Source: Megaleporinus macrocephalus (lineage: Eukaryota > Chordata > Actinopteri > Characiformes > Anostomidae). From it: a stretch of DNA of 64,000 nucleotides. Both the position numbers and the translations under genes were made by a program. Of this stretch, positions 41,850 to 55,499 are shown piece after piece; position 1 is the stretch's first letter, and each line of letters begins with the position of its first letter. The DNA lies in the NCBI GenBank assembly GCA_021613375.1, contig CM038725.1, positions 38,321,824-38,385,823 of the forward strand, given 5' to 3'. The notes beneath the pieces were generated by a model. It saw only the letters and a program-made list of their open reading frames with translations, did no database searches and had not been told where the DNA came from.

Positions 41850-43263
41850 TTAAATTCAGAGTATCAACCTAACATGCTTGTGTTTGGACCACTACACCAC
41901 CATACTAACTACTACACCACCATACTAACAACTACACCACCATACTAACCACTACACCACCATACTAACCACTACACCACCATACTAACCACTACACCAC
42001 CATACTAACTACTACACCACCATACTAACAACTACACCACCATACTAACCACTACACCACCATTCTAACCACTACACCACCATACTAACCACTACACCAC
42101 CATACTAACCACTACACCACCGTACTAACCACTACACCACCATACTGACCACTACACCACCGTACTAACCACTACACCACCGTACTAACCACTACACCAC
42201 CATGCTAACCACTACACCACCATACTAACCACTACACCACCATACTAACCACTACACCACCATTCTAACCACTACACCACCATACTAACCACTACACCAC
42301 CATACTAACCACTACACCACCATACTAACCACTACACCACCATACTAACTACTACACCACCATACTAACAACTACACCACCATACTAACCACTACACCAC
42401 CATTCTAACCACTACACCACCATACTAACCACTACACCACCATACTAACCACTACACCACCGTACTAACCACTACACCACCATACTGACCACTACACCAC
42501 CGTACTAACAACTACACCACCGTACTAACCACTACACCACCATGCTAACCACTACACCACCATACTAACCACTACACCACCATACTAACCACTACACCAC
42601 CATTCTAACCACTACACCACCATACTAACCACTACACCACCATACTAACCACTACACCACCATACTGACCACTACACCACCAAACTGACCACTACACCAC
42701 TATACTAACCACTACACCACCATACTAACCACTACACCACCATACTAACCACTACACCACCATACTGACCACTACACCACCATACTAACAACTACACCAC
42801 CATACTAACCACTACACCACCATACTGACCACTACACCACCATACTGACCACTACACCACCAAACTGACCACTACACCACTATACTAACCACGACACCAC
42901 CATACTAACCATTACACCACCATACTAACCACTACACCACCATACTGACCACTACACCACCATACTGACCACTACACCACCATACTGACCACTACACCAC
43001 CATACTAACCACTACACCACCGTACTAACCACTACACCACCGTACTGACCACTACACCACTATACTAACCACTACACCACCAATCTGACCACTACACCAC
43101 CATACTAACCACTACACCACCATACTAACCACTACACCACCGTACTGACCACTACACCACCATACTAACCACTACACCACCGTACTAACCACTACACCAC
43201 CATACTAACCACTACACCACCATACTAACCACTACACCACCATACTAACCACTACACCACCAT
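41850..43263 (-). repeat. 20-bp minisatellite derived from a SINE head, about 68 copies
   Basis: The array (41890-43263) repeats ACCACTACACCACCATACTA, the reverse complement of the A-box-like head of SINE family A (GGTGGTGTAGTGGTTAGTAT). At its left edge 'cctaacatgcttgtgtttgg' (41868-41887) is a scrap of the SINE body, showing origin and orientation. Variant units recur at longer periods: AACTACTAC / AACAACTAC / CATTCTAACC at about 42007 and again 340 bp later, and CAAACTGACC then TATACTAACC at 42681 and 42861 (180 bp). Blocks of 17 and 9 units were therefore duplicated. Confidence 0.92.
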
Positions 43264-46200
43264 TCTGGACTGTAGCTGAAAGTATATAATCAGTATTATC
43301 TATAGTTTATAAAAGCAGAACTGTAGCTGAAAGTATATAATCGGTATTATCTGTAGTTTATTAAAGCTGGACTGTAGCTGAAAGTATATAATCGGAATTA
43401 TCTGTAGTTTATATAAAGCTGAACTGTAGCTGAAAGTATATAATCGGTATTATCTGTAGTTTATAAAAGCTGAACTGTAGCTGAAAGTATATGATCGGTA
43501 TTATCTGTAGTTTATAAAGGCTGGACTGTAGCTGAAAGTATGTAATCGGTATTATCTGTAGTTTATAAAAGCTGAACTGTAGATGAAAGTATACAATCGG
43601 TATTATCTGTAGTTTATAAAAGCTGGACTGTAGCTGAAAGTATATAATCAGTATTATATGTAGTTTATTAAAGCTGGACCATAGCTGAAAGTATATAATC
43701 GGTATTATCTGTAGTTTATTAAAGCTGGACTGTAGCTGAAAGTATATAATCGGTGTTATCTGTAGTTTATAAAAGCTGGACCGTAGCTGAAAGTATATAA
43801 TCGGTATTATCTGTAGTTTATAAAAGCTGGACTGTAGATGAAAGTATATAATCGGTATTATCTGTTGTTTATGAAAGCTGGACCGTAGCTGAAAGTATAT
43901 AATCGGTATTATCTGTAGTTTATAAAAGCTGGATCGTAGCTGAAAGTATATAATCGGTATTATCTGTAGTTTATAAAAGCTGGACTGTAGCTGAAAGTAT
44001 ATAATCGGTATTATCTGTAGTTTACAAAAGCTGGACCATAGCTGAAAGTATATAGTCGGTGTTATGTTTAGTTTATAAAAGCTGGACTGTAGCTGAAAGT
44101 ATATAATCGGTATTATCTGTAGTTTATTGAAGCTGGACTGTAGCTGAAAGTATATAATCGGTGTTATGTGTAGTTTATAAAAGCTGGACCGTAGCTGAAA
44201 GTATATAATCGGTATTATCTGTAGTTTATTAAAGCTGGACTGTAGCTGAAAGTATATATTCGGTATTATCTGTAGTTTATAAAGCTGGTCCGTAGCTGAA
44301 AGTATATAATCGGTATTATCTGTGGTTTATATAAAGCTGAACTGTAGCTGAAAGTATCAAATCGGTGTTATGTGTAGTTTATAAAAGCTGGACCGTAGCT
44401 GAAAGTATATAATCGGTATTATCTGTAGTTTATAAAAGCTGGACTGTAGCAGAAAGTATATAATTGGTATTATCTGTAGTTTATAACAGCTGGACTGTAG
44501 CTGAAAGTATATAATCGGTATTATCTGTAGTTTATATGAGCTGGACCGTGGCTGAAAGTATATAATCGGTATTATCTATAGTTTATAAAAGCAGAACTGT
44601 AGCTGAAAGTATATAATCGGTATTATCTGTAGTTTATATAAAGCTGGACTGTAGCTGAAAGTATATAATCGGTATTATCTGTAGTTTATTAAAGCTGGAC
44701 TGTAGCTGAAAGTATATAATCGGAATTATCTGTAGTTTATATAAAGCTGAACTGTAGCTGAAAGTATATAATCGGTATTATCTGTAGTTTATAAAAGCTG
44801 AACTGTAGCTGAAAGTATATGATCGGTATTATCTGTAGTTTATAAAGGCTGGACTGTAGCTGAAAGTATGTAATCGGTATTATCTGTAGTTTATAAAAGC
44901 TGAACTGTAGATGAAAGTATACAATCGGTATTATCTGTAGTTTATAAAAGCTGGACTGTAGCTGAAAGTATATAATCAGTATTATATGTAGTTTATTAAA
45001 GCTGGACCATAGCTGAAAGTATATAATCGGTATTATCTGTAGTTTATAAAAGCTGGACTGTAGCTGAAAGTATATAATCGGTGTTATCTGTAGTTTATAA
45101 AAGCTGGACCGTAGCTGAAAGTATATAATCGGTATTATCTGTAGTTTATAAAAGCTGGACTGTAGATGAAAGGATATAATCGGTATTATCTGTTGTTTAT
45201 GAAAGCTGGACCGTAGCTGAAAGTATATAATCGGTTTTATCTGTAGTTTATAAAAGCTGGATCGTAGCTGAAAGTATATAATCGGTATTATCTGTAGTTT
45301 ATAAAAGCTGGACTGTAGCTGAAAGTATATAATCGGTATTATCTGTAGTTTACAAAAGCTGGACCGTAGCTGAAAGTATATAGTCGGTGTTATGTTTAGT
45401 TTATAAAAGCTGGACTGTAGCTGAAAGTATATAATCGGTATTATATGTAGTTTATAAAAGCTGGACCATAGCTGAAAGTATATAATCGGTATTATCTGTA
45501 GTTTATTGAAGCTGGACTGTAGCTGAAAGTATATAATCGGTGTTATGTGTAGTTTATAAAAGCTGGACCGTAGCTGAAAGTATATAATCGGTATTATCTG
45601 TGGTTTATATAAAGCTGAACTGTAGCTGAAAGTATCAAATCGGTGTTATGTGTAGTTTATAAAAGCTGGACCGTAGCTGAAAGTATATAATCGGTATTAT
45701 CTGTAGTTTATAAAAGCTGGACTGTAGCAGAAAGTATATAATCGGTATTATCTGTAGTTTATAACAGCTGGACTGTAGCTGAAAGTATATAATCGGTATT
45801 ATCTGTAGTTTATATGAGCTGGACCGTGGCTGAAAGTATATAATCGGTATTATCTGTAGTTTATAAAAGCTGAACTGTAGCTGAAAGTATATAATCGGTA
45901 TTATCTGTAGTTTATAAAAGCTGGACTGTAGCTGAAAGTATATAATCGGTATTATCTGTAGTTTATAAAAGCTGGACTGTAGCAGAAAGTATATAATCGG
46001 TATTATCTGTAGTTTATAAAAGCTGGACCGTAGCTGAAAGTATATAATCAGTATTATCTGTAGTTTATAAAGCTGGACCGTAGCTGAAAGTATATAATCA
46101 GTATTATATGTAGTTTATTAAAGCTGGACTGTAGCTGAAAGTATATAATCGGTATTATCTATAGTTTATTAAAGCTGGACCGTAGCTGAAAATATATAAT

Positions 46201-49200
46201 CGGTATTATCTGTAGTTTATAAACGCTGGACTGTAGCTGAAAGTATATAATCGGTATTATCTGTAGTTTATAAAAGCTGGACTGTAACTGAGAGTATATA
46301 ATCGGTATAATCTGTAGTTTATTAACGCTGGACAGTAGATGAAAGTGTATAATCGGTATTATCTGTAGTTTATAAAAGCTGGACTGTAGCTGAAAGTATA
46401 TAATCGGTATTATCTGTAGTTTATATAAAGCTGAACTGTAGCTGAAAGTATATAATCGGTATTATCTGTAGTTTATAAAAGCTGGACTGTAGCTGAAAGT
46501 ATATAATCAGTATTATCTGTAGTTTATTAAAGCTGGACCGTAGATGAAAGTATATAATTGGTATTATCTGTAGTTTATAAAAGCTGGACTGTAGCTGAAA
46601 GTATATAATCGGTATTATCTGTAGTTTATAAAAGCTGGACTGTAGCTGAAAGTATATAATCGGTATTATCTGTAGTTTATTAAAGCTGGACCGTAGATGA
46701 AAGTATATAATCGGTATTATCTGTAGTTTATAAAAGCTGGACTGTAGCTGAAAGTATATAATCGGTATTATCTGTAGTTTATAAAAGCTGGACTGTAGCT
46801 GAAAGTATATAATCAGTATTATCTGTAGTTTATTAAAGCTGGACCGTAGCTGAAAGTATATCATCAGTGTTATGTGTAGTTTATAAAAGCAGGACTGTAG
46901 CTGAAAGTATATAATCGGTATTATCTGTAGTTTATAAAAGCTGGACCATAGCTGAAAGTATATAATCGGTATTATCTGTAGTTTATTAAAGCTGGACTGT
47001 AACTGAAAGTATATAATCGGTATTATCTGTAGTTTATTAAAGCTGGACCGTAGATGAAAGTGTATAATCGGTATTATCTGTAGTTTATAAAAGCTGGACT
47101 GTAGCTGAAAGTATATAATCGGTATTATCTGTAGTTTATATAAAGCTGAAATGTAGCTGAAAGTATATAATCGGTATTATCTGTAGTTTATAAAAGCTGG
47201 ACTGTAGCTGAAAGTATATAATCGGTATTATCTGTAGTTTATAAAAGCTGGACTGTAGCTGAAAGTGTATAATCGGTATTGTCTGTAGTTTATAAAAGCT
47301 GGACTATAGCTGAAAGTATATAATCGGTATTATCTGTAGTTTATTAAAGCTGGACCGTAGATGAAAGTATATAATTGGTATTATCTGTAGTTTATTAAAG
47401 CTGAACTGTAGCTGAAAGTATATAATCGGTATTATCTGTAGTTTATAAAAGCTGGACTGTAGCTGAAAGTATATAATCGGTATTATCTGTAGTTTATAAA
47501 AGCTGGACTGTAGCTGAAAGTATATAATCGGCATTATCTGTAGTTTATAAAAGCTGGACTGTAGCTGAAAGTATATAATCGGTATTATCTGTAGTTTATA
47601 TAAAGCTGAACTGTAGCTGAAAGTATATAATCGGTATTATCTGTAGTTTATAAAAGCTGGACTGTAGCTGAAAGTATATAATCGGTATTATCTGTAGTTT
47701 ATAAAAGCTGGACTGTAGCTGAAAGTATATAATCGGTATTATCTGTAGTTTATAAAAGCTGGACTATAGCTGAAAGTATATAATCGGTATTATCTGTAGT
47801 TTATTAAAGCTGGACCGTAGATGAAAGTATATAATTGGTATTATCTGTAGTTTATAAAAGCTGAACTGTAGCTGAAAGTATATAATCGGTATTATCTGTA
47901 GTTTATAAAAGCTGGACTGTAGCTGAAAGTATATAATCGGTATTATCTGTAGTTTATAAAAGCTGGACTGTAGCTGAAAGTATATAATCTGTATTATCTG
48001 TAGTTTATTAAAGCTGGACCGTAGATGAAAGTATATAATTGGTATTATCTGTAGTTTATAAAAGCTGGACTGTAGCTGAAAGTATATAATCGGTATTATC
48101 TGTAGTTTATTAAAGCTGGACTGTAGCTGAAAGTATATAATCGGTATTATCTGTAGGTTATAAAAGCTGGACTGTAGCTGAAAGTATATATTCGGTATTA
48201 TATGTAGTTTATAAAAGCTGGACTGTAGCTGAAAGTATATAATCGGTATTATCTGTAGTTTATAAAAGCTGGACCGTAGCTGAAAGTATATAATCACTAT
48301 TATCTGTAGTTTATAAAGCTGGTCCGTAGCTGAAAGTATATCATCGGTGTTATGTGTAGTTTATAAAAGCAGGACTGTAGCTGAAAGTATATAATCGGTA
48401 TTATCTGTAGTTTATAAAAGCTGGACCATAGCTGAAAGTATATAATCGGTATTATCTGTAGTTTATTAAAGCTGGACTGTAGCTGAAAGTATATAATCTG
48501 TGTTATGTGTAGTTTATAAAAGCTGCACCGTAGCTGAAAGTATATAATCGGTATTATCTGTAGTTTATATAAAGCTGAACTGTAGCTGAAAGTATCTAAT
48601 CGGTATTATCTGTAGTTTATAAAAGCTGGACTGTAGGAGAAAGTATATAATCGGTATTATCTGTAGTTTATTAAAGCTGGACTGTAGCTGAAAGTATATA
48701 ATCGGTATTATCTGTAGGTTATAAAAGCTGGACTGTAGCTGAAAGTATATATTCGGTATTATCTGTAGTTTATAAAAGCTGGACTGTAGCTGAAAGTATA
48801 TAATCGGTATTATCTGTAGTTTATGAAAGCTGGACTGTAGCTGAAAGTATATAATCGGTATTATCTGTAGTTTATAAAAGCTGGACCGTAGCTGAAAGTA
48901 TATAATTGGTATTATCTGTAGTTTATAAAAGCTGGACCGTAGCTGAAAGTATATAATCGGTATTATCTGTAGTTTATAAAAGCTGGACCATAGCTGAAAG
49001 TATATAATCACTATTATCTGTAGTTTATAAAGCTGGTCCGTAGCTGAAAGTATATAATCGGTGTTATGTGTAGTTTATAAAAGCTGGACTGTAGCTGAAA
49101 GTATATAATCGGTATTATCTGTAGTTTATAAAAGCTGGACCATAGCTGAAAGTATATAATCGGTATTATCTGTAGTTTATTAAAGCTGGACTGTAGCTGA

Positions 49201-52200
49201 AAGTATATAATCGGTGTTATGTGTAGTTTATAAAAGCTGGACCGTAGCTGAAAGTATATAATCGGTATTATCTGTAGTTTATATAAAGCTGAACTGTAGC
49301 TGAAAGTATCTAATCGGTATTATCTGTAGTTCATAAAAGCTGGACTGTAGCAGAAAGTATATAATCGGTATTATCTGTAGTTTATAAAAGCTGGACTGTA
49401 GCTGAAAGTATATAATTGGTATTATCTGTAGTTTATAACAGCTGGACCGTAGCTGAAAGTATATAATCGGTATTATCTGTAGTTTATAAAAGCTGGACCG
49501 TAGCTGAAAGTATATAATCGGTATTATCTGTAGTTTATAAAAGCTGGACTGTAGCTGAAAGTATATAATCGGTATTATCTGTAGTTTATATAAAGCTGAA
49601 CTGTAGCTGAAAGTATATAATCGGTATTATCTGTAGTTTATAAAAGCTGGACTGTAGCTGAAAGTATATAATCAGTATTATCTGTAGTTTATTAAAGCTG
49701 GACCGTAGATGAAAGTATATAATTGGTATTATCTGTAGTTTATAAAAGCTGGACTGTAGCTGAAAGTATATAATCGGTATTATCTGTAGTTTATAAAAGC
49801 TGGACTGTAGCTGAAAGTATATAATCGGTATTATCTGTAGTTTATTAAAGCTGGACCGTAGATGAAAGTGTATAATCGGTATTATCTGTAGTTTATAAAA
49901 GCTGGACTGTAGCTGAAAGTATATAATCGGTATTATCTGTAGTTTATAAAAGCTGGACTGTAGCTGAAAGTATATAATCAGTATTATCTGTAGTTTATTA
50001 AAGCTGGACCGTAGCTGAAAGTATATCATCGGTGTTATGTGTAGTTTATAAAAGCAGGACTGTAGCTGAAAGTATATAATCGGTATTATCTGTAGTTTAT
50101 AAAAGCTGGACCATAGCTGAAAGTATATAATCGGTATTATCTGTAGTTTATTAAAGCTGGACTGTAACTGAAAGTATATAATCGGTATTATCTGTAGTTT
50201 ATTAAAGCTGGACCGTAGATGAAAGTGTATAATCGGTATTATCTGTAGTTTATTAAAGCTGGACTGTAGATGAAAGTATATAATTGGTATTATCTGTAGT
50301 TTATAAAAGCTGGACTGTAGCAGAAAGTATATAATCGGTATTATCTGTAGTTTATAAAAGCTGGACTGTAGCTGAAAGTATATAATCGGTATTATCTGTA
50401 GTTTATATAAAGCTGAAATGTAGCTGAAAGTATATAATCGGTATTATCTGTAGTTTATAAAAGCTGGACTGTAGCTGAAAGTATATAATCGGTATTATCT
50501 GTAGTTTATAAAAGCTGGACTGTAGCTGAAAGTGTATAATCGGTATTGTCTGTAGTTTATAAAAGCTGGACTATAGCTGAAAGTATATAATCGGTATTAT
50601 CTGTAGTTTATTAAAGCTGGACCGTAGATGAAAGTATATAATTGGTATTATCTGTAGTTTATTAAAGCTGAACTGTAGCTGAAAGTATATAATCGGTATT
50701 ATCTGTAGTTTATAAAAGCTGGACTGTAGCTGAAAGTATATAATCGGTATTATCTGTAGTTTATAAAAGCTGGACTGTAGCTGAAAGTATATAATCGGCA
50801 TTATCTGTAGTTTATAAAAGCTGGACTGTAGCTGAAAGTATATAATCGGTATTATCTGTAGTTTATATAAAGCTGAACTGTAGCTGAAAGTATATAATCG
50901 GTATTATCTGTAGTTTATAAAAGCTGGACTGTAGCTGAAAGTATATAATCGGTATTATCTGTAGTTTATAAAAGCTGGACTGTAGCTGAAAGTATATAAT
51001 CGGTATTATCTGTAGTTTATAAAAGCTGGACTGTAGCTGAAAGTATATAATCGGTATTATCTGTAGTTTATTAAAGCTGGACCGTAGATGAAAGTATATA
51101 ATTGGTATTATCTGTAGTTTATAAAAGCTGAACTGTAGCTGAAAGTATATAATCGGTATTATCTGTAGTTTATAAAAGCTGGACTGTAGCTGAAAGTATA
51201 TAATCGGTATTATCTGTAGTTTATAAAAGCTGGACTGTAGCTGAAAGTATATAATCTGTATTATCTGTAGTTTATTAAAGCTGGACCGTAGATGAAAGTA
51301 TATAATTGGTATTATCTGTAGTTTATAAAAGCTGGACTGTAGCTGAAAGTATATAATCGGTATTATCTGTAGTTTATTAAAGCTGGACTGTAGCTGAAAG
51401 TATATAATCGGTATTATCTGTAGGTTATAAAAGCTGGACTGTAGCTGAAAGTATATATTCGGTATTATCTGTAGTTTATAAAAGCTGGACTGTAGCTGAA
51501 AGTATATAATCGGTATTATCTGTAGTTTATAAAAGCTGGACCGTAGCTGAAAGTATATAATCACTATTATCTGTAGTTTATAAAGCTGGTCCGTAGCTGA
51601 AAGTATATCATCGGTGTTATGTGTAGTTTATAAAAGCAGGACTGTAGCTGAAAGTATATAATCGGTATTATCTGTAGTTTATAAAAGCTGGACCATAGCT
51701 GAAAGTATATAATCGGTATTATCTGTAGTTTATTAAAGCTGGACTGTAGCTGAAAGTATATAATCTGTGTTATGTGTAGTTTATAAAAGCTGCACCGTAG
51801 CTGAAAGTATATAATCGGTATTATCTGTAGTTTATATAAAGCTGAACTGTAGCTGAAAGTATCTAATCGGTATTATCTGTAGTTTATAAAAGCTGGACTG
51901 TAGGAGAAAGTATATAATCGGTATTATCTGTAGTTTATTAAAGCTGGACTGTAGCTGAAAGTATATAATCGGTATTATCTGTAGGTTATAAAAGCTGGAC
52001 TGTAGCTGAAAGTATATATTCGGTATTATCTGTAGTTTATAAAAGCTGGACTGTAGCTGAAAGTATATAATCGGTATTATCTGTAGTTTATGAAAGCTGG
52101 ACTGTAGCTGAAAGTATATAATCGGTATTATCTGTAGTTTATAAAAGCTGGACCGTAGCTGAAAGTATATAATTGGTATTATCTGTAGTTTATAAAAGCT

Positions 52201-54205
52201 GGACCGTAGCTGAAAGTATATAATCGGTATTATCTGTAGTTTATAAAAGCTGGACCATAGCTGAAAGTATATAATCACTATTATCTGTAGTTTATAAAGC
52301 TGGTCCGTAGCTGAAAGTATATAATCGGTGTTATGTGTAGTTTATAAAAGCTGGACTGTAGCTGAAAGTATATAATCGGTATTATCTGTAGTTTATAAAA
52401 GCTGGACCATAGCTGAAAGTATATAATCGGTATTATCTGTAGTTTATTAAAGCTGGACTGTAGCTGAAAGTATATAATCGGTGTTATGTGTAGTTTATAA
52501 AAGCTGGACCGTAGCTGAAAGTATATAATCGGTATTATCTGTAGTTTATATAAAGCTGAACTGTAGCTGAAAGTATCTAATCGGTATTATCTGTAGTTTA
52601 TAAAAGCTGGACTGTAGCAGAAAGTATATAATCGGTATTATCTGTAGTTTATAACAGCTGGACCGTAGCTGAAAGTATATAATCGGTATTATCTGTAGTT
52701 TATAAAAGCTGGACCGTAGCTGAAAGTATATAATCGGTATTATCTGTAGTTTATAAAAGCTGGACCGTAGCTGAAAGTATATAATCGGTATTATCTGTAG
52801 TTTATAAAAGCTGGACTGTAGCTGAAAGTATATAATCGGTATTATCTGTAGTTTATAAAAGCTGGACCGTAGCTGAAAGTATATAATCAGTATTATCTGT
52901 AGTTTATAAAGCTGGACCGTAGCTGAAAGTATATAATCGGTATTATCTGTAGTTTATTAAAGCTGGACTGTAGCTGAAAATATATAATCGGTATTATCTG
53001 TAGTTTATAAAAGCTGGACCGTAGCTGAAAGTATATAATTAGTATTATATGTAGTTTATAAAAGCTGAACTGTAGCTGAAAGTATATAATCGGTATTATC
53101 TGTAGTTTATAAAGCTGGACCGTAGCTGAAAGTATATAATCGGTATTATATGTAGTTTATAAAAGCTGAACTGTAGCTGAAAGTATATAATCGGTATTAT
53201 CTGTAGTTTATTAAAGCTGGACCGTAGCTGAAAGTATATAATCGGTATTATATGTAGTTTATAAAAGCTGGACTGTAGCTGAAAGTATATAATTAGTATT
53301 ATCTGTAGTTTATAAAAGCTGGACTGTAGCTGAAAGTATATAATTGGTATTATCTGTAGTTTATATAAAGCTGGACTGTAGCTGAAAGTATATAATTGGT
53401 ATTATCTGTAGTTTATAAAAGCTGGACTGTAGCTGAAAGTATATAATCGGTATTATCTGTAGTTTATTAAAGCTGGACTGTAGCTGAAAGTATATAATCG
53501 GTATTATCTGTAGGTTATAAAAGCTGGACTGTAGCTGAAAGTATATATTCGGTATTATCTGTAGTTTATAAAAGCAGGACTGTAGCTGAAAGTATATAAT
53601 CGGTATTATCTGTAGTTTATAAAAGCTGGACCATAGCTGAAAGTATATAATCAGTATTATCTGTAGTTTATTAAAGCTGGACTGTAGCTGAAAGTATATA
53701 ATCGGTGTTATGTGTAGTTTATAAAAGCTGGACCGTAGCTGAAAGTATATCATCGGTATTATCTGTAGTTTATATAAAGCTGAACTGTAGCTGAAAGTAT
53801 CTAATCGGTATTATCTGTAGTTTATAAAAGCTGGACTGTATCTGAAAGTATATAATTAGTATTATCTGTAGTTTATTAAAGCTGGACTGTAGCTGAAAGT
53901 ATATAATCGGTATTATCTGTAGGTTATAAAAGCTGGACTGTATCTGAAAGTATATAATCAGTATTATATGTAGTTTATAAAAGCTGGACTGTAGCTGAAA
54001 GTATATAACCAGTATTATATGTAGTTTATATAAAGCTGGACTGTAGCTAAAGTATATAATTAGTATTATCTGTAGTTTATATAAAGCTGGACTGAAGCTG
54101 AAAGTATATAATCAGTATTATATGTAGTTTATAAAAGCTGGACTGAAGCTGAAAGTATATAATCAGTATTATATGTAGTTTATATAAAGCTGGATTGTAG
54201 CTGAA
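43264..54205. repeat. 51-bp minisatellite, about 10.9 kb and 214 copies
   Basis: The monomer is AGCTGAAAGTATATAATCGG, TATTATCTGTAGTTTATAAA, AGCTGGACTGT. Variants include TTATTAAAGC, TTATATAAAGC, ACCGTAGATG and TAGCAGAAAG. The unit is 17 codons long, so the minus strand shows long open frames encoding IIYFQLQSSFYKLQIIP repeats; these are a by-product. Two levels of higher-order structure are visible. A block of about 1.3 kb is repeated (variant CGGAATTATC at 43393 and 44721). A 3.2-3.3-kb block is repeated (46.4-49.55 and 49.56-52.85 kb, offset 3165 then 3267 bp, the difference being two monomers). Confidence 0.95.
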
Positions 54206-54850
54206 GTGAGCTGCTGTACTTCGTAAGACCAGCAGGTGGAGCTGTTACACAAGCAGACATAGCGCAGTTTGGTGTCTCCCCATTTTACCGAAGGCTGTAC
54301 CTGATTGGAGGATTTTTTTTACGGCACTGAATTTGAAAATCTAGCGCCAGTACTACTGAGTACACTGTCTCTACAGCAGCGAATGAATCAACATCTACAG
54401 GAATGGTAAAGGGTTCTTTAAGGGTTCTTTAGGAAACAAATGGTTCTATATAACAAAACAGGTTCCTTTATTGTTACAAGCTTGAATGTATACTGCAGAA
54501 TTCTTTATGGTGCTCTATAGAACCATCTCCCATCTGAAGAACCCTTCACCATACGGGGAAGCATTTAATCAGGAAGAGGGTTCTGGGTTCTACGTCCCTT
54601 AAAGAACCAGCACAGAAACCGGACCCCCGGTAAGCAGGACTTTATGTATGTGTTGATATATAGGTGTGTGTGTGTGTGTGTTGTGTGAGTGTGTGTGTGT
54701 GTGTGTACTACACTGTATCTGATGTTCATGTGTGTCTGAGCTCGTGAGGTCCAGCACTGAGCTGCGTCACTGTAACCGGGTTTGTTCACGCGGACGCAGC
54801 AGCTGCTGCAGAGCTGACCGTTCACGGCAGGTCCGGTATTAAACGGTCAT
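54206..54850. other. Spacer with (GT)n runs
   Basis: After the satellite ends, the sequence is single-copy. 'aagggttctttaggaaac' and 'tggttctatataac' resemble an imperfect 'ggttct' type repeat common in fish flanks. (GT)n lies at 54664-54706. No gene is seen. Confidence 0.45.
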
Positions 54851-54854
54851 TCAG

Positions 54855-54972
54855 TGACTCAGTGACGCTCCGGGTTTATACGGCGCGGTACGTTGTACGA
54901 GGCTGATAAGTGAAAGTGAAAGTAAGGTTGTCGCGCTCCCGCTGCAGCTGTTTACCGCGCGCCTCTGATATA
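54855..54972 (+). promoter_or_regulatory. Putative promoter of the Ig-domain receptor gene with ISRE and AP-1 sites
   Basis: TGACTCA (54855-54861) is a consensus AP-1 site. GAAAGTGAAAGT (54912-54923) fits the interferon-stimulated response element core GAAANNGAAA exactly. GATATAATG (about 54966) could be a TATA-like element, and CACGTG (54992) is an E-box. They lie about 500-650 bases before the start codon of a surface-receptor gene, where interferon control would make sense. Transcription start unknown. Confidence 0.45.
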
Positions 54973-55499
54973 ATGAGTTCTGAGGAGAGGAGGCACGTGC
55001 TGTCCAGAGTCTGAACGTTTAAACACTAAAACTCGGACTGTTGCGGATTCGACCAATGAAGACACGCACAGACGGCAAACCATGATTCTCGTTTGAATTC
55101 TACCGACTCCGCCCAGTTTGACCTCGAGACACGCCCCTGAAGGATTTAGTAGTTGAATGGTGGAAACCAGCTTCCCATCGTGTGCTCTAAATGTGGTTCT
55201 CTTGAGTGTGTGATTCTGAGTATGGTTCTCCTGAGAGTGTGGTTCTCTTGAGTGTGTGGGTCTACTGTATGATTTATGATCAGTATGTGTGTGGTTCTAA
55301 GTGTGGTCCTAATTGTGGTTCTTCTGAGTGTGTGGGTCTACTGAGTGTGGTTCTTCTGTATGATATATATTCAGTATTGGTATTTACTGTACTGAACTGA
55401 CTGACTCTGGTTATAGTGGAACATGCAGTAGTCAGTGTTCAGTATGTTATAGTGATATAGTTTATTATGATTGTATGTATGTGTGTCTGTAGGTCAGTC

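Noticed and set aside
46421..53753. Long minus-strand open frames encoding IIYFQLQSSFYKLQIIP-type repeats
   Set aside because: The 51-bp monomer is exactly 17 codons and lacks a stop in one frame; there is no leader, splice signal or non-repeat domain.
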